Positions 44,235-57,400 are shown, counted from the first letter of the stretch. The stretch: 64,000 nt of DNA from Neocallimastix lanati (nom. inval.) (GCA_016946835.1 JACVTC010000100.1:302001-366000), one strand, 5' to 3'. The notes: generated from the sequence alone by a model not told the origin. Translations and numbers: made by a program.

Positions 44235-45040
44235 GAAGGTAAATGAATGGGCTAAATTTAATATGATAAATTTTAGAATTAACAAGTGTATAACGATGGT
44301 GATTCGACCAGACACACCTCTTTTTCAAAATAAAAGAGATCCTACTTTTCATCTTGCTGGTCAACCAATCCCAATTAACTAAATGTTATACCTATTTAGG
44401 TATACCATTTGATAAAAGCTTATCGTTGAACCCTATTATTAAATTACTTAACTCTAAAGTAATATTTATTTCCTTCTTGGTGGAAGAGATGTAGACATTA
44501 TTGATTTAGATTATAAAAAGGAATGGGATGGTTTGTTTAATAACCAAATCATTTCTAGTGATTATTCTAAAACGCCATTCTTGGTGCGATCTGCGGCTCT
44601 TTTTTCAGAAATTATACCAAATTATGCTTAGAGTTAGTACTAGACAAGGATTACTATTCCGACGGTATAAGTGTAAACTAATCCGGAGCATCAATGCTGA
44701 AAATGCAGTAATACAGGGCCTGTAGGGCCAATATCTCTGAAGGAGAAGATCATAATTTCTTTCGGATTGTCAATTCAAATTCTAATCAGGAATAAGAATT
44801 TCTTTAAACAGAAATCTTATAATCTTGAGGTGAAGTATGTCGCATATGGAATTTTTTATAAATTTACTTATACACATTATTTTGAATATTACTTTTATTT
44901 CACATTACTATTTAAAAATTATTAAATTCAATTTAGACAAATAATATTTTTTTTTATTAATTTTGTGTTTTTTAGAAAAATACATATTTACTTAATATAT
45001 GAATAAATGAGTAAAGTTTAAGTTTACAACAATTACTGCC

Positions 45041-46080
45041 CTAAAAAAAATGAACAATAAATAGATAAAATTAACTTTTAAATAATATGTTCTTCGGTAT
45101 TATATTATTAATATATCTTTTTATTATTTCATAAACAAATAGGATAGCCAATCAAAGAACATTTTATATTGTAAACTTTATATTAAATAAATTCTATTTT
45201 TAACCATTAATACTTTATTAAACCAAAAAGAAAGTTATTGATGGTAATTATTAAAATTTAAAAACTTTTGATAAATTAAACAGGAATATCTATATTTTAA
45301 TTTAAGTGATTTTAAATATTAGTAATATTAGTCAAAGAATTTGTAACGTTCAATAGATCAATTATGAAATCTTTATGGCATAAGTCAAAAAACTATCATT
45401 ACATTCATTAGAAAGGTTCTTTGTTTAATGAAATGTCCTAATATATTATAGAAAATTCGAAAATTCATTTAATTTGCTTAGAAGATGTTATCAAATTTCT
45501 ATAGGAATTCAAATAAACCTAAAACATTGTCATAAAATATAATATAAATTGAGTTCTTCTTCTTGTTTCATTCATAATATCTATTATATTTCTTTTTATA
45601 ACATTTCAAAAAGGATTTATTTCCCTTAATAATTAATGAAATTGTTCTATTATACTCATTAAAGAATTAAATAAAATTATAGTAATTAGTTATTCAAGAC
45701 ATTATAGAGTAATGTATATATTTTCAAAAAGTCTAATTACCATCAAAATTTATCAAAGAAAGAAAAAGTTTAACTAAAAATAATGTTTTTATTATGTAAC
45801 AAATATATTTTATAAGAAGCAGGCACTCGTATTATTTCAGGATCAGGGTTTGAACAAAAATTTAAAATATATTAATTTAGAACAGCAGATTAAGAATTTT
45901 TAATAGATCCTGTTTTAATGAAAATTAATTATATAAGATTATTATTAAATAATTACATAGAAATATTAAAAAACAAAAGGGAGGAATGAAATAATATTAT
46001 ATTTTTACTAATATTTTGTTTAATTCCGAAAACTCCTTTTTTTCAATAATTTATAAAACATTTTAAGAAATTTTTTTCTT
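45041..46080. other. Unassigned region of higher complexity
   Basis: About 1 kb with fewer homopolymers than ordinary spacer here. No frame longer than a few dozen codons and no recognised motif. Probably an old transposon relic. Confidence 0.3.
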
Positions 46081-46887
46081 AAATATATATATATACTTTT
46101 AATAGATATTAATATTTTTTTTTTTTTTTGTTAATTATAAAAGTTATTAATAATATTAGTATTATATTGCTAATAATAGAATAATAGTCTATATTTTTAA
46201 TATTATTGTATTAGTAGAATATTTAGATTAGTAATACTTTTTTAAAAAAAGAATTATTGATATATTGTTAATAATTTATTATATAATGAATTTTATATAA
46301 ATTATTTTAATTTTTACTAGTGTATTTATTATTTCAAAAAGTTTATTACTATACTTTAAAAAAATATATATATAGATATTTATAAAAGAAAAATATAAGT
46401 AATATTTATTATTTTTCTCAAATTACTTTTAAGTAATTTTTAAAAAAAATTATAGCATTTTATTAAATAAAAAAAAAAAAATATTATAATATATACCAAT
46501 AAATTTTTTTTAATTACTTCTGGAAAAAAAAAAAAAAAAAAATAATAATAATAATAATAATTTGAGACATTTAAATTTTTTCTTTAAAATATTTTTATTT
46601 AATATTTTTAATTTTATATTAAAATATTAAATTTAAGAAAAAAAATCATATAAATATTTTTTTCAAATTAAAAAAAATATATATATATATATATTTTTAT
46701 TTGTCTTTATTAAATATTATTTATTACTATTATTTAATATTATTTATTAAATATTTAATATTAATTATTAATTATTAATTATTAATTAATTAATTAATTA
46801 TCTATCTATCTATTTATTTATTTATTTATTATTTAATAATTAAAGTTTATTATAAAAATAACTTTCTATTTAAATAATTATTTTTTG
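46081..46887. other. A/T-rich intergenic DNA
   Basis: Homopolymers, TA runs (46678-46692) and TTAATTA/ATCT/ATTT tracts near 46750-46835. No gene is seen. Confidence 0.5.
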
Positions 46888-49140
46888 GATTTTATATTAA
46901 AATCTTGGAATTTTTTTTTTAAATTTTATAATACATATAAATTGAATATTAATTTATTCTTTTAATTATTAACTTTATTTTTAATATTTTTATATGTAGA
47001 TTTTTTGTAATTTGAATGTAATTTAAGATTACTTTATATATTTTTATTTTATTAATCAAAGATTTCTCTATTTTTAATATTTATTTAAGTAAATTACTAC
47101 ATGTATATTTTATACTACTACTACAATATATATTATTTATAATGTATATGATGTTCTAGTCATATTTATGATACATTTTATTATAATTAACTAGATGAAT
47201 AAATAAAGGATATAGATAATAAATATTATAAACTTTATTTCTAACACTCCTCCTATTAGGATTTTAATATTCATTCATAATAGAAGCTCTAAACTCTTTC
47301 ATAGTATTCCAATTTAAATATTTTGTAAATCCATCAGCAAGATTATCTTGAGATTTTATATAATTCAAAAGAATTCTATTTTCCATAAAAAGATCTCTAA
47401 CACAATGATATTTGATATCTATATGTCTAATATTTTGAATTATAGTTCCATTTTCACTAATATATACAGTCTTCTCTTAACTCATTTTAAATGTTCTTAT
47501 GCCATATGCATTGATTTGAACATATACCTAATGCATAATATTCGTTTTCAGCGGTTGATGAAAATACAATATGTTGAAGTTTTGAGTGCCAACCAACAGA
47601 TCCCGTGCTGCTTTATTAATTGCAAAGAGAATATCCGGTCGAGTATAAAGTCCTAAATTCATTAGGCCTCCTATGGTTTATTTGTATTTTGTAACATTAA
47701 ATTCTTTATTTCTTATTTCTTCTATATCTTCTGGAATTATATTATTAACCAGCTTATATTTTTCTATACTGAATTTCTTTAATAATTTTTCTTGATATTG
47801 CAATTGGTGTAATGTATAAGTCTTTTTCTAATACAAATTTTATTCCTAAAATATTATCTATTGGTCCTATGTCAGTGATAGTAAATCTCTTTTAATATCT
47901 GTTTAATTTCATTAATTTCGATTTCCTTGCTGGTGATAAGAATATCATCAGCGTATACTGTTAATATGTATATAACTTCATTATTTTTATTTCTTTTGTG
48001 ATAAATACATTACTCACTTCTGAGTCTTATTAACCCAATCTTACATAATTCATTATTTAGAGTTTGGTTCCATAAAAGTCCTGACTGTTTTAGTCAGTAT
48101 AATGTCTTCTTGAGCTTCAAGTATCCTTTTCTGTAGCCCTCTAAACCTTCTGGAACTTCCATATATATTTCTTTATTTAAAATCGCATTTAAATATGTTG
48201 CTTTTCTTTTGTTTATGGTGTTATCAGAATTATATTTATATCTGAACACCCATTTTGTTGAAACCAAAATTGCGTTTTTTTGATATTTCTTTAACGAATT
48301 CATAGACATTCAAATTTTTCATATTTAATAACTCGTCCTTAAGTGTTTGTAACCATTCGTTTTGATCTATTTTGTTATATATGATGTTATATTTGTATGG
48401 TTCCTGTAAAGTCACTTATTGCTAATAAGGATAAATTACTTTCAATTATATCCTTAATATTAAATGACTTTATTTTCTTGATTTTTGACTCTTCATTTTG
48501 TTTTTATTTTTTTTTTTTTTTATTTTATTTAGAGGCATTGTATACTTTATTATTTTATTTTTTATTCTATATTATTTTGTTCAACTTTGTGCCATGCTTG
48601 CTTTTAAAAAATAAATTAACGATAATTTATTTGATTGTTCACTCATTTATTTTCATTTTTATTTAAAATGTTTATTTGTTTATTATCATTATTATTTTTG
48701 TTAACGGTTATAATATTTACTTTATTATTTGTATTATTATTTTTATTGACAGTTATAGTATTTTCTTGCATTATTATTACTATATTATATGAATTTTTAC
48801 AATTATTATTATAATTCTTATTATTATTTAAATGATCATTAATTCCATTATTATCTTTACTAATATTATTAATATTATTATTATTTATATTATTATTTAT
48901 ATTTTCAATAATAATAAGTTTATTTTTATTTACTGAACTATATTTATGATATATTTTATTATAATTAATTAAATGAATAAATATAAGAAAAATATATATT
49001 AAATATTATAAGCTTTATTTCTATAACAAGATTTTATATTAAAATCTTGGAATTTTTTTTATAATTTAATTAATTTTGTGATACATTGAATATAAATTTA
49101 TTCTTTATACTTAATATATCATAAAGTTAAATACCATTAT
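46888..49140 (-). mobile_element. Ty1/copia LTR retrotransposon relic
   Basis: On the minus strand: reverse transcriptase pieces near 48309-48094 (STKWVFRYKYNSDNTINKRKA and YMEVPEGLEGYRKGYLKLKK), then RNase H pieces near 47590-47300 (SSTAENEYYALGICSN, HIDIKYHCVRDLFMENRILL, then DNLADGFTKYLN), the usual copia order. An LTR-like sequence (46888-47247), starting TGTTAGAAATAAAG on the minus strand, follows. On the other side, 48938-49025 matches the start of that LTR and 49026-49140 matches its end, so two LTR parts are joined head to tail. Integrase and gag are not recognisable, and frames are broken throughout. Confidence 0.75.
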
Positions 49141-50552
49141 AATAAAATTTTTCTTTTTTCATTAATTTTTTATGTCGTAACAAATATTATAATATATAAT
49201 AATATTTTAATTTTTTATGAATTGAATAATGAAATAGAAAATTTCCATTTTCATGATAAAATGTAGAAAGATAAATTTTGTAAAGTTTTTATTATTAAAT
49301 AAAATTTAAGAAATAGTATTATTAATTAAATAAAATATTATTATTTAACTAAAATAATAAAATATTCTATTACTTATATTTATATTAGAATAATAATAAT
49401 AATATCTTATTTAATAAAATATTTAATTAATATGTTCTTGTGTCAACTATAAAAATAATATTATTATTTTAATTTTTTTTTTTGTTAGAAAAAAACAAAA
49501 TTAAAATTAAAAAAAAAAAAAAAAAAAATTAATTCATTATTGTTATTTCATTTTGAATAAAAAAATTAGAATGAAATGAATTAAAAATGTTTGTTAATGT
49601 TTAAATATATATATCATCTCTTGATTATTTATTAAAAAAAAAATACATAAATAATATCTCAGTGATTCATAAAGTTATTGAATTAATATAAGATATATAT
49701 ATCATTTTATGATAAAAATTTTTTTATTTTTATTTTTATTTTTATTTTTTTTTTTTTTTTTTTTAATTTTTATTTTATATTATATATTATATTATTATTA
49801 TTATTATTATTAAACCAAGTTTATAATAAATTAGAATAAATTATGATTAATAGTTTTTTTTTTTATGGAAAATTTTCATTTTTTACATAAATTTAATTCT
49901 AAGAATTTCAATATATTTTAATATATATTATTAATATAATATATTGTTTTAATATTTATTATCATTAATTATTATTTAAAGTAAAATAATAAGATTTATT
50001 ATTAAATTTTTAATATATAATATTTAAATTATTTACAAATTTTATTTTATTTTTTTTTTTTTTTTTTGATTATTTTAATATTATTATATATTTTTATTAT
50101 CATATTAAATTTAATATATTTAACAAAATTTTATTCGCAAATACCACACTTAGACTTGGAAATTTTATATTCATAATTTATATTGTTATATCGTATGAGA
50201 TAATTAAAATAATTTAAAAATTAGTATAAAAGCTGATATTTTTACTTCATAAATAAAAAATTAAAAGATCGAAATTGTTTAAGTTATTAAAATATTAAAA
50301 ATTTAAAACAAATTTTTACAAAAAAAAAATAAAAAAAAAAATATATATATATATATATTAAATATATTAAACAGATTTTGCTTAATAAATCAATTTTTAA
50401 ATAAATAAAATAAATTATAATATTAACTGAAATTATATAATATATATAATAATAATACTTTAATAAATAAAAAACAAAAAACAAAATTATAAATTTGATA
50501 TATATATAAATAAGCATAAATATATAGTCATTTTAATATATATAAAATCACA
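49141..50552. other. A/T-rich upstream region of the carbohydrate-binding protein gene
   Basis: No gene is seen. Long A or T runs occur near 49510-49528, 49745-49765 and 50050-50068. The last 200 bp contain TATATATAAATAAGC near 50500, about 50 bp before the ATG, which could act as a TATA region. Confidence 0.4.
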
Positions 50553-52562
50553 ATGAAATTATTTAATTTTTTAATATTGGTTTCATTTATTTCAGCAACA
50601 ATTGCTGCTGATAATACTACATCAACCACACAAACAACTACTGAAGAAGTTGTTTTAACTACAGGTCCTGTAACTTGTGAATATAAAACAAAAGATATTA
50701 ATACAGATTATGATGAAAATACTGATACGAAAATTACCTGTGGTGGTTCTTCCTGCTCAGTCAGTGGCTCAGGTGCTTCTTTTGCCAATAGTATTCTTTC
50801 TATTACTGCTGCTGGTACTTATATTGTTGGTGGCTCCCTGGATGGTCAAATTAAAATTAATGCTACTGAAAATGATTTCATTCATCTTGTTTTAAATAGT
50901 GCTACCATTACTAGTAGTGATGGTCCAGCTATTTATGGTGTTACTGCTAACAAAGTTACAATTACAATTATTGGTGAAAATGTTATTAAAGATTCTACTA
51001 ACTATACAGTTGTTAATGAAGAACCAGATGCTTGTCTCTTTATTGATAGTGATCTTTCTATTAATGGTTCTGGTAGTATAACAGTCACAGGTAATTATGG
51101 TGATGCTATTAGATGTAAAAAGGATTTAAAACTTGTCAGTGGTAATGTAATTATTTTATCTGCTGTTCAAAGAGGTATTAAAGCCAAAAATTCAATTTGT
51201 ATTAAAGATGGTACTGTAGATGTCACTTCATCTAATTCTGGTATTAAAGTTACCAGAGATGACAACTCTAATAAGGGTTACATTGTTATCGATGGTGGTA
51301 ACATTGCTATCAGTTCTGGTAAAGATGCTCTTCATGCGGAAACTCATCTTACTATAAATAATGGTTATATTGATATTAAGAATTGTAGTGAAGGTATTGA
51401 AGGTCAAATGATTGATATTTTAGGAGGTGAAATTCACGTTTTAGCCACAGATGATGGTATTAACGCTTCAAAAATTTCAAACACTGATAACAAAGTCACC
51501 GATGGCATGAATGGTGGTATGAATGGTGGTATGAATGGTGGTATGAATGGTGGTATGAATGATGGTATGAATGATGGTATGAATGATGGTATGGGTGGTG
51601 GAATAAATAATAACATGAAAGGTGGAATGGATAACAGAATGCCAAGTAATTCTTCCTCGAGTAGTGATGGTAGTGTCTATATTAATATTGTTGGTGGTAA
51701 GACCTATGTTACAGTTAAAGGAAATGATGTAGATGGTATAGATTCTAATGGTGTTCTTTACATTGGTGGTGAAGCCGAAGTTTATACTTGTATTGAAGGT
51801 GGTGATGTTTATGGTAATATGGCTGCATTAGATGCTGATGGTAATAACGATATTATTGCTGGTGCTACCGTTATTGCCCTTGGAGGTAGTAACAATGGTA
51901 TGGGTGGTGGAAAAATGAGTAGTGGAAACATGGGCGATAACAAAATGAATCAAGGTAATATGAATAATGGTAATTTCTCTCCAAATAATGGCAATACTAA
52001 TAGTACTAATATTAACAGTAGCGCATATCCACCAATGAAACGTCAAGCTCAACAACCAATTGATTACCCAACTACTAACACTAATACAACTATTAATGAT
52101 GATATGAGTTCTAATGCTAAATCTGGCAATATGGATGGTGGAATGGGTAAACAAAGAGGTCCAGGTGGTCCAGGTGGTCCAGGTGGAATGGGTGGAATGG
52201 GAGAAACTGGTAGTGTTTACCAACCATATATTCAAGCCTCTGTTAACTCACAAGAAGCTGGTAGTCAAATAATTGTTAAGGATAACAATGATAAGGTTAT
52301 TATTACATTCACTCCAGAAATTTCCTATTCTTCTATACTTATTACTACTCCATCCATAGTTGCTGGTCAAGAATATACTATTGTAACTGGTAGTAATTCA
52401 ATAACAGCTGTTGCCTCTGAAGCAGCCACTGGTTCTGTCAATCCACCATCTGTTACATCTCCAACAGACACTCTAAATAGCAGTTCATCTTCTGATAGTT
52501 ACAGTATTAAATCACATCTACTGAGTACTATAGTTATTATTGCTATTTTAATTCTTTTTTAA
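50553..52562 (+). CDS. Secreted carbohydrate-binding beta-helix protein (Cthe_2159/DUF4353 type)
   Basis: 669 residues, intron-free. Residues 1-19 form a signal peptide (MKLFNFLILVSFISATIAA). After a Thr-rich stretch, the domain (about 85-310, resuming about 370-450) shows the repeating strands of this family: AAGTYIVGGSLDGQI, SSDGPAIYG, DLSINGSGSITVTGNYGDAI, IDGGNIAISSGKDALHAETH and IYIGG-like turns. The founding protein of Clostridium thermocellum is a calcium-binding parallel beta-helix that binds cellulose and pectin. Residues 318-350 are Gly-Met-Asn repeats, and a second Gly/Met/Asn region with GPGGPGGPGG lies at about 450-550. The Ser-rich tail and final hydrophobic segment (about 652-669) look like a GPI-anchor signal. 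Inferred role: wall-attached or surface binding of plant polysaccharide. Bacterial origin is plausible. Confidence 0.85.
   Translation: MKLFNFLILVSFISATIAADNTTSTTQTTTEEVVLTTGPVTCEYKTKDINTDYDENTDTKITCGGSSCSVSGSGASFANSILSITAAGTYIVGGSLDGQIKINATENDFIHLVLNSATITSSDGPAIYGVTANKVTITIIGENVIKDSTNYTVVNEEPDACLFIDSDLSINGSGSITVTGNYGDAIRCKKDLKLVSGNVIILSAVQRGIKAKNSICIKDGTVDVTSSNSGIKVTRDDNSNKGYIVIDGGNIAISSGKDALHAETHLTINNGYIDIKNCSEGIEGQMIDILGGEIHVLATDDGINASKISNTDNKVTDGMNGGMNGGMNGGMNGGMNDGMNDGMNDGMGGGINNNMKGGMDNRMPSNSSSSSDGSVYINIVGGKTYVTVKGNDVDGIDSNGVLYIGGEAEVYTCIEGGDVYGNMAALDADGNNDIIAGATVIALGGSNNGMGGGKMSSGNMGDNKMNQGNMNNGNFSPNNGNTNSTNINSSAYPPMKRQAQQPIDYPTTNTNTTINDDMSSNAKSGNMDGGMGKQRGPGGPGGPGGMGGMGETGSVYQPYIQASVNSQEAGSQIIVKDNNDKVIITFTPEISYSSILITTPSIVAGQEYTIVTGSNSITAVASEAATGSVNPPSVTSPTDTLNSSSSSDSYSIKSHLLSTIVIIAILILF
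51508..51603 (+). repeat. 12-bp coding repeat (Gly-Met-Asn-Gly/Asp)
   Basis: Eight units of GGTATGAATG(G/A)T type in frame inside the carbohydrate-binding protein gene. The units are nearly identical at DNA level, so length variation between strains is likely. Confidence 0.9.
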
Positions 52563-52874
52563 TTAAAGAATTGATGAAAAAAATGTATATATATACATAT
52601 ATAGACTTTATTTTTTTTTTGATATTATTATATATATATATAAATTTATTTTGATATTCGTAAATATTTATAAAAAATAAAATTTCGCTAAGTTCAGTTA
52701 AAAAGCTTTAAATGAATAATTATTTATTGATATAGAACAATTAAAGAAATATAAAAAATATATATATATTACTTTAAAATTCAAAATTAAAAAAAAAATA
52801 TAAATATAAATAAAAAAAAAAAATAAAAATGAAAAAAAAAAAATAAAAAAAAAAGTAAAATTAAAAAGAAAATT

Positions 52875-53062
52875 AAATATAAAATATAAAATATAAAATA
52901 TAAAATATAAAATATAAAATATAAAATATAAAATATAAAATATAAAATATAAAATATAAATTATAAATTATAAAATATAAAATATAAATTATAAAATATA
53001 AAATATAAATTATAAATTATAAAATATAAATTATAAAAAATATAAAATATAAAATATAAAAT
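52875..53062. repeat. (AAATAT AA)n-type minisatellite, ATAAAATAT units
   Basis: About 25 short units of TATAAAATA with a few TATAAATTA variants. Confidence 0.85.
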
Positions 53063-53153
53063 AATAAATACACAAATCTTAAATTTTAAAAAATAACAAA
53101 ATTAAAATGTAGTACATTTTATCATAATATTTTAAAAATTTTCAAATTTTTTC

Positions 53154-53185
<32 letters not shown>

Positions 53186-53286
53186 GAAAACATTATTTAA
53201 TATTTTCTGATAAATTAAATACAAAAATATTTATTTTTATAAAGATTATATTTCTAATATAATCTTATTTTATTAGAAATATTAAA

Positions 53287-53331
<45 letters not shown>
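53287..53331. repeat. (ATT)n microsatellite
   Basis: About 15 perfect units. Confidence 0.9.
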
Positions 53332-53332
<1 letters not shown>

Positions 53333-54026
53333 TTCATTTTAATATATTATATAAACAATTAAAAATAAAATTGGTGATTTACATTATATTTAGATTTGAG
53401 AAATTTAACAAAATAATTTATAAATTAAATTTAATTTTAAAAGACTCCATACTTTTTTAAGAAAAAAAAAAAAATTCATTTACATGATTTTTTTTTAAAA
53501 ATTTTTTTTTTTTTTTTGTATTTATACTATTAATACATTTATGTATTATTTTATATTTTGTTAATTTTGGAAATTAAATACATTTTATTCTATTTTATTT
53601 TTTTATTTTAATAATTTTTATTCTTTTTCTTATTAATATTATTTATTATATTATTAGCTTTATTAGAAAGAAAATTAAAAAACAAAAATAAATTTATATT
53701 TAAAAAATATGTGTATATAAATTTAATAATGTTATTAGACCTTTTATTACTTTTATTTAATTATTACAAATTTTTATTTTTATTATTTTAAATTTTATAT
53801 ATCATTATCATAAGAAACTATAAACTTGTATATTTGAATCTAAATTTATTTTTAATTTTCATATAAAAGCAAAGTAATATTATAATATAAAAAATTTATG
53901 CAATTAATGAATTAATGTAATAATAGTCTGTAGTCGTATAGCTATCAAGAAATGATTAGAAATTATGAATATAATTTTAATAATAAAAAACTTTTTTTAA
54001 AAAAAAATTGTTGAATTATTGAACAA

Positions 54027-54072
<46 letters not shown>

Positions 54073-54730
54073 ATTCTTCCAACCTGCAGAAACATTTAAC
54101 TTAATAGAATTTCAAAAATTTTGTTTTTAAAATTATTAAACTAATCTTTAAATTTTATTTCTTTTAATACTTTATTATAAATTTCAAATGAATTTATTAT
54201 TTCAAAAAAATTAAACAATTAATAATCTCTATAATTAATAATAATAATCATGATGATAGTGATAATAATGATAAAATTCATAAATACACTATTATTTATT
54301 ATATAATATAAATAATTATTATAATTGAAATGTTACAGTCATAACGTAGCTTTTGTTATTTAGAGTACTTATCGAGTATTTAATATTATAAAATTTTAAT
54401 ACATTTTAAATATATATAATAAATAAAAAATAACATAATAATTATATAATAAATATGTCAAATATATATATTTATAAAATTAAATATTTTTAAAATATAT
54501 TATAATAAAATATAAAATGAAAATATTAAAAAAAATAAAATTATAAAAATAACAAGTAATATATTAAATGAAAATATTAACAAAACTTTAACACAATCTT
54601 GGTATCATGATAAATATTGAAGTCATTTCCATCAAAAATATATAATACAATAAAACAAATAAATTTCATTTGTACATCAAATAGCTTGATGTTTTCTAAA
54701 CTTCTATTAGAACCAGAAAAATTACAATAA

Positions 54731-57400
54731 TTTTTTTTTTTTTTTCTTTTCAGCCGTAATTATTCCGATCTTTAAACTTTATTTATTTATTCATTTATTA
54801 ATTATATGAATATTTTTTTTATAAAAAACACTCAATTAGTAAAAAAAAAAAAATAATAATAATAAATAAATAAATATTATTTATCCAATTAGAATATAAT
54901 AATATTTTAAATAGTTATGTGAAATAAAAAGTAATATTCAAAATAAAATGTATAAATAAATTCAGAAAAAAGTTCATAGGCAACGAACCTTACCTCCAGA
55001 TAATAAGATTTCTGTTTAAAGGGTATTCTTAATTCCAGATTAGAGTTTGAATTAACAATCTGAAAGAAATTATGTTTTTGTCCTTCAGAGGTATTGGCCC
55101 TACTTGCCTGTTTTGTTGAATTTCCATTGTTGATGCTCCTGGTTAGTTTGCGCTTATACCGTCGGAATAGCAACCCTTGTCCAGTACTAATCCTAGGAAT
55201 AATTTCTATAAAGAGAGAGTCGCAGATCGCACCAAGAATGGAGTTTTAGAATAATCACCAGAAATGATTTGATTATTAAATAAAACATCTCATTTCTTTT
55301 TATAATTTAAATCATTCGCTTATAAGGGATAGGAATATGAAGATTCTTAAGAAATTCTTTTATAGAATAAAGTACTTTTTTAACTTCATTATTCATTCTC
55401 TGTATGATCGGTTTCAATTCTAAATCATTTGAAAATGGTACACCTAGGTAGGTATAGTAATTCGTTTTAGATAACTCTTGAATTGAAAGATAAAAGGTAA
55501 GGTTACTATGATTAAGAAATCTTGGAACTTTACCTCATATTACTAAACTTGAACATTTATTGATATCAAATTGTATATCATTATTTCTAGCCCACTTACT
55601 GGCTAATTTTAAAAATTTCTTATGCTACGATCTTGTTGGAACACATAATGTCATCTGCAAAGAGACCTCCACAACAAAGCTTATCTCCAAGAGAGATTCC
55701 ATATTTATCACATTTATTAAAAATGTTATTAATGAAAAAATTAAACAAAATTGGCGAGAGGGGACAACCCTGACGAACACCTTTCTTAATAATAAATGAT
55801 TCTGATAATTGTCCATCAAACCTTGGAAAGATAAGTATAAGTTTTCAATAAAAATATAGCACTTACCTCTAATACCTAAATGATGAATCTTCATTAATAC
55901 ACTATATATGAGAACAGAGTCATACGCTTTTTTAAGATCTAAAAAAATAAAGTAAATACCTTTATTTTCAAACTTTCATCTTTGGCATATATTTCTTAAT
56001 AAAATCTAAAAGCTTATACATTCTTCTCGATTACGAAATCCATATTATTTCGGTCTAATAAATCTTTTATCAATTCCATATATAAAGATTCTATTAGTGT
56101 TGATTTTCGCCAAAAATTTTAATCTATTATTGATAAGAGAGATGACACGATAGTTATTACAATCTGCTGGATCGTCCTTTTTATGATAAAAAACTACCGA
56201 TGTGTTATTCTATGATTTAGGAAATCACCGTTTAAAATACGATTTATTAAGGCTTTGAAACATTTAAAACCAGATAAAATATTATTAACATTTTCACTAG
56301 ATTCTTTTGAATAATCTTTACCAGGAATCAAAGTTTTGAAGAATTCCATTGGAATCCCATCCAAATCATAAGCTTTAAAGTTAGGGGTAGATGAAATCGC
56401 CTCGCTAATTTCTTTATCACTTATATCTTAGCTAATTTCCCATTCTTGTTGTGTTGGAGTTTCAAAATTCCTAAATGAATTAGAATCTTTCCAAAAAATC
56501 TTTAGAAAGACTATGACCTGAATAATCCGACCCAAGGAATTTATAATGCGAATGTCAAGCTTTTAATTTTCCATCTGTAGAGGATACTAATTAATTGTTC
56601 ATGCTTTTAATAGGATGTGAGACCGTGAAAGATTGATTATTAATTCTTGCATTCTTTTTTACCCATTTCCATGCTTTCCAACTATCATTTTTAAGACTTA
56701 ATGAACATCCTATTTTAAACCAATATAAATATTCTTTTTTCCTAAATTTCGTTGCATTTTTTATGAATTGATTCACATATTCACATAGTTAATTATTTGA
56801 GTCAACAATTTTAGCAAATTCATTGGAATCACATGAAGAATTATAATATTCAATTTGTTTATATTTTATATGTTTTACCTTTTGAAGACAATAAATTTTA
56901 AGTGCACACTTTAAACATCGTTTTTCGATATCTGTAGACAATGTAATCGATAAATGCTTAGTAACGGAATTAGTTGTGTTGATAAAATTTTCAACTATAC
57001 TATCTACTGAAAATTCTCCATTTCCCAATTCTTCATTAAGAATATCAAATTTATTGTGATCACAAATTTCTTTCTTTCTTAAGTTCAAAACATCTATACC
57101 TATCCCATCTAACAAATTTTTTTGATAACAAAAATGATTCATCTGTAGAAGTTTTCTTGCAATAAATTACGAGCAGTTTATGATCAGATACAGAAGGATA
57201 ATCAGCAAAATATGCACTTAATATTTTATCCAGCATACTTGAGTTAACTAACATATGATCGATCACGAGATAAGGTATAAACACTAACCGTTGAGTTCCT
57301 TTTGATATAATTTTTACATTTTTTCTTCTTTTCAATGTTAAGATAATTTTCCTTGTTCGAGGAGTCAGAATCAATACACCATAACAATGCTGTGTTAATT
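54731..57400 (-). mobile_element. LINE family B copy 4, degenerate
   Basis: Read on the minus strand from 57374: the end of an APE-type endonuclease (IDHMLVNSSMLDKI and YPSVSDHKLLVIYC, with the catalytic Asp-His), the linker (57142-56591), then reverse transcriptase pieces: the Asp motif AYDS region near 55915, HHLGIRGKCYIFIENLYLSFQG (55890-55830), GC/P and FINNIF-like blocks, and a FADD-equivalent segment near 55660. The 3' part (55330-54960) matches the tails at 26.3 and 44.6 kb and ends in poly-A (T at 54731-54750). Many stops and shifts. Confidence 0.8.

Larger units (their letters stand above)
41380..45040 (+). mobile_element. LINE family B copy 3, nearly full length
   Basis: A non-LTR retrotransposon with what was probably a single ORF: N-terminal region, Ser/Asn-rich linker, APE-type endonuclease, reverse transcriptase, C-terminal region. 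The reading runs in frame 1 from ATG 41380 to 42282, and in frame 0 from about 42339 to 44234. After YLGIPFDKSLSLNPI (about 44400-44440) an internal deletion joins it to the 3' region GGRDVDIIDLDYKKEWDG. The 3' end is ATTACTGCCCT plus a few A near 45040. Stops and frameshifts are few, so it is among the younger dead copies. No target-site duplication was found. Confidence 0.85.
52563..54730. other. A/T-rich intergenic DNA with simple repeats
   Basis: Contains AAAATAT-type repeats at about 52875-53062, an ATT microsatellite at 53287-53331 and a 42-bp poly-A at 54029-54070. No gene is seen. Confidence 0.6.

Noticed and set aside
48397-48666. 89-codon Phe/Leu-rich plus-strand frame
   Set aside because: Lies in A/T-rich DNA next to the copia relic with no family features; chance frame.
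51828-52235. 135-codon antisense frame in the carbohydrate-binding protein gene
   Set aside because: Shadow of the Gly/Met/Asn-rich region on the coding strand.
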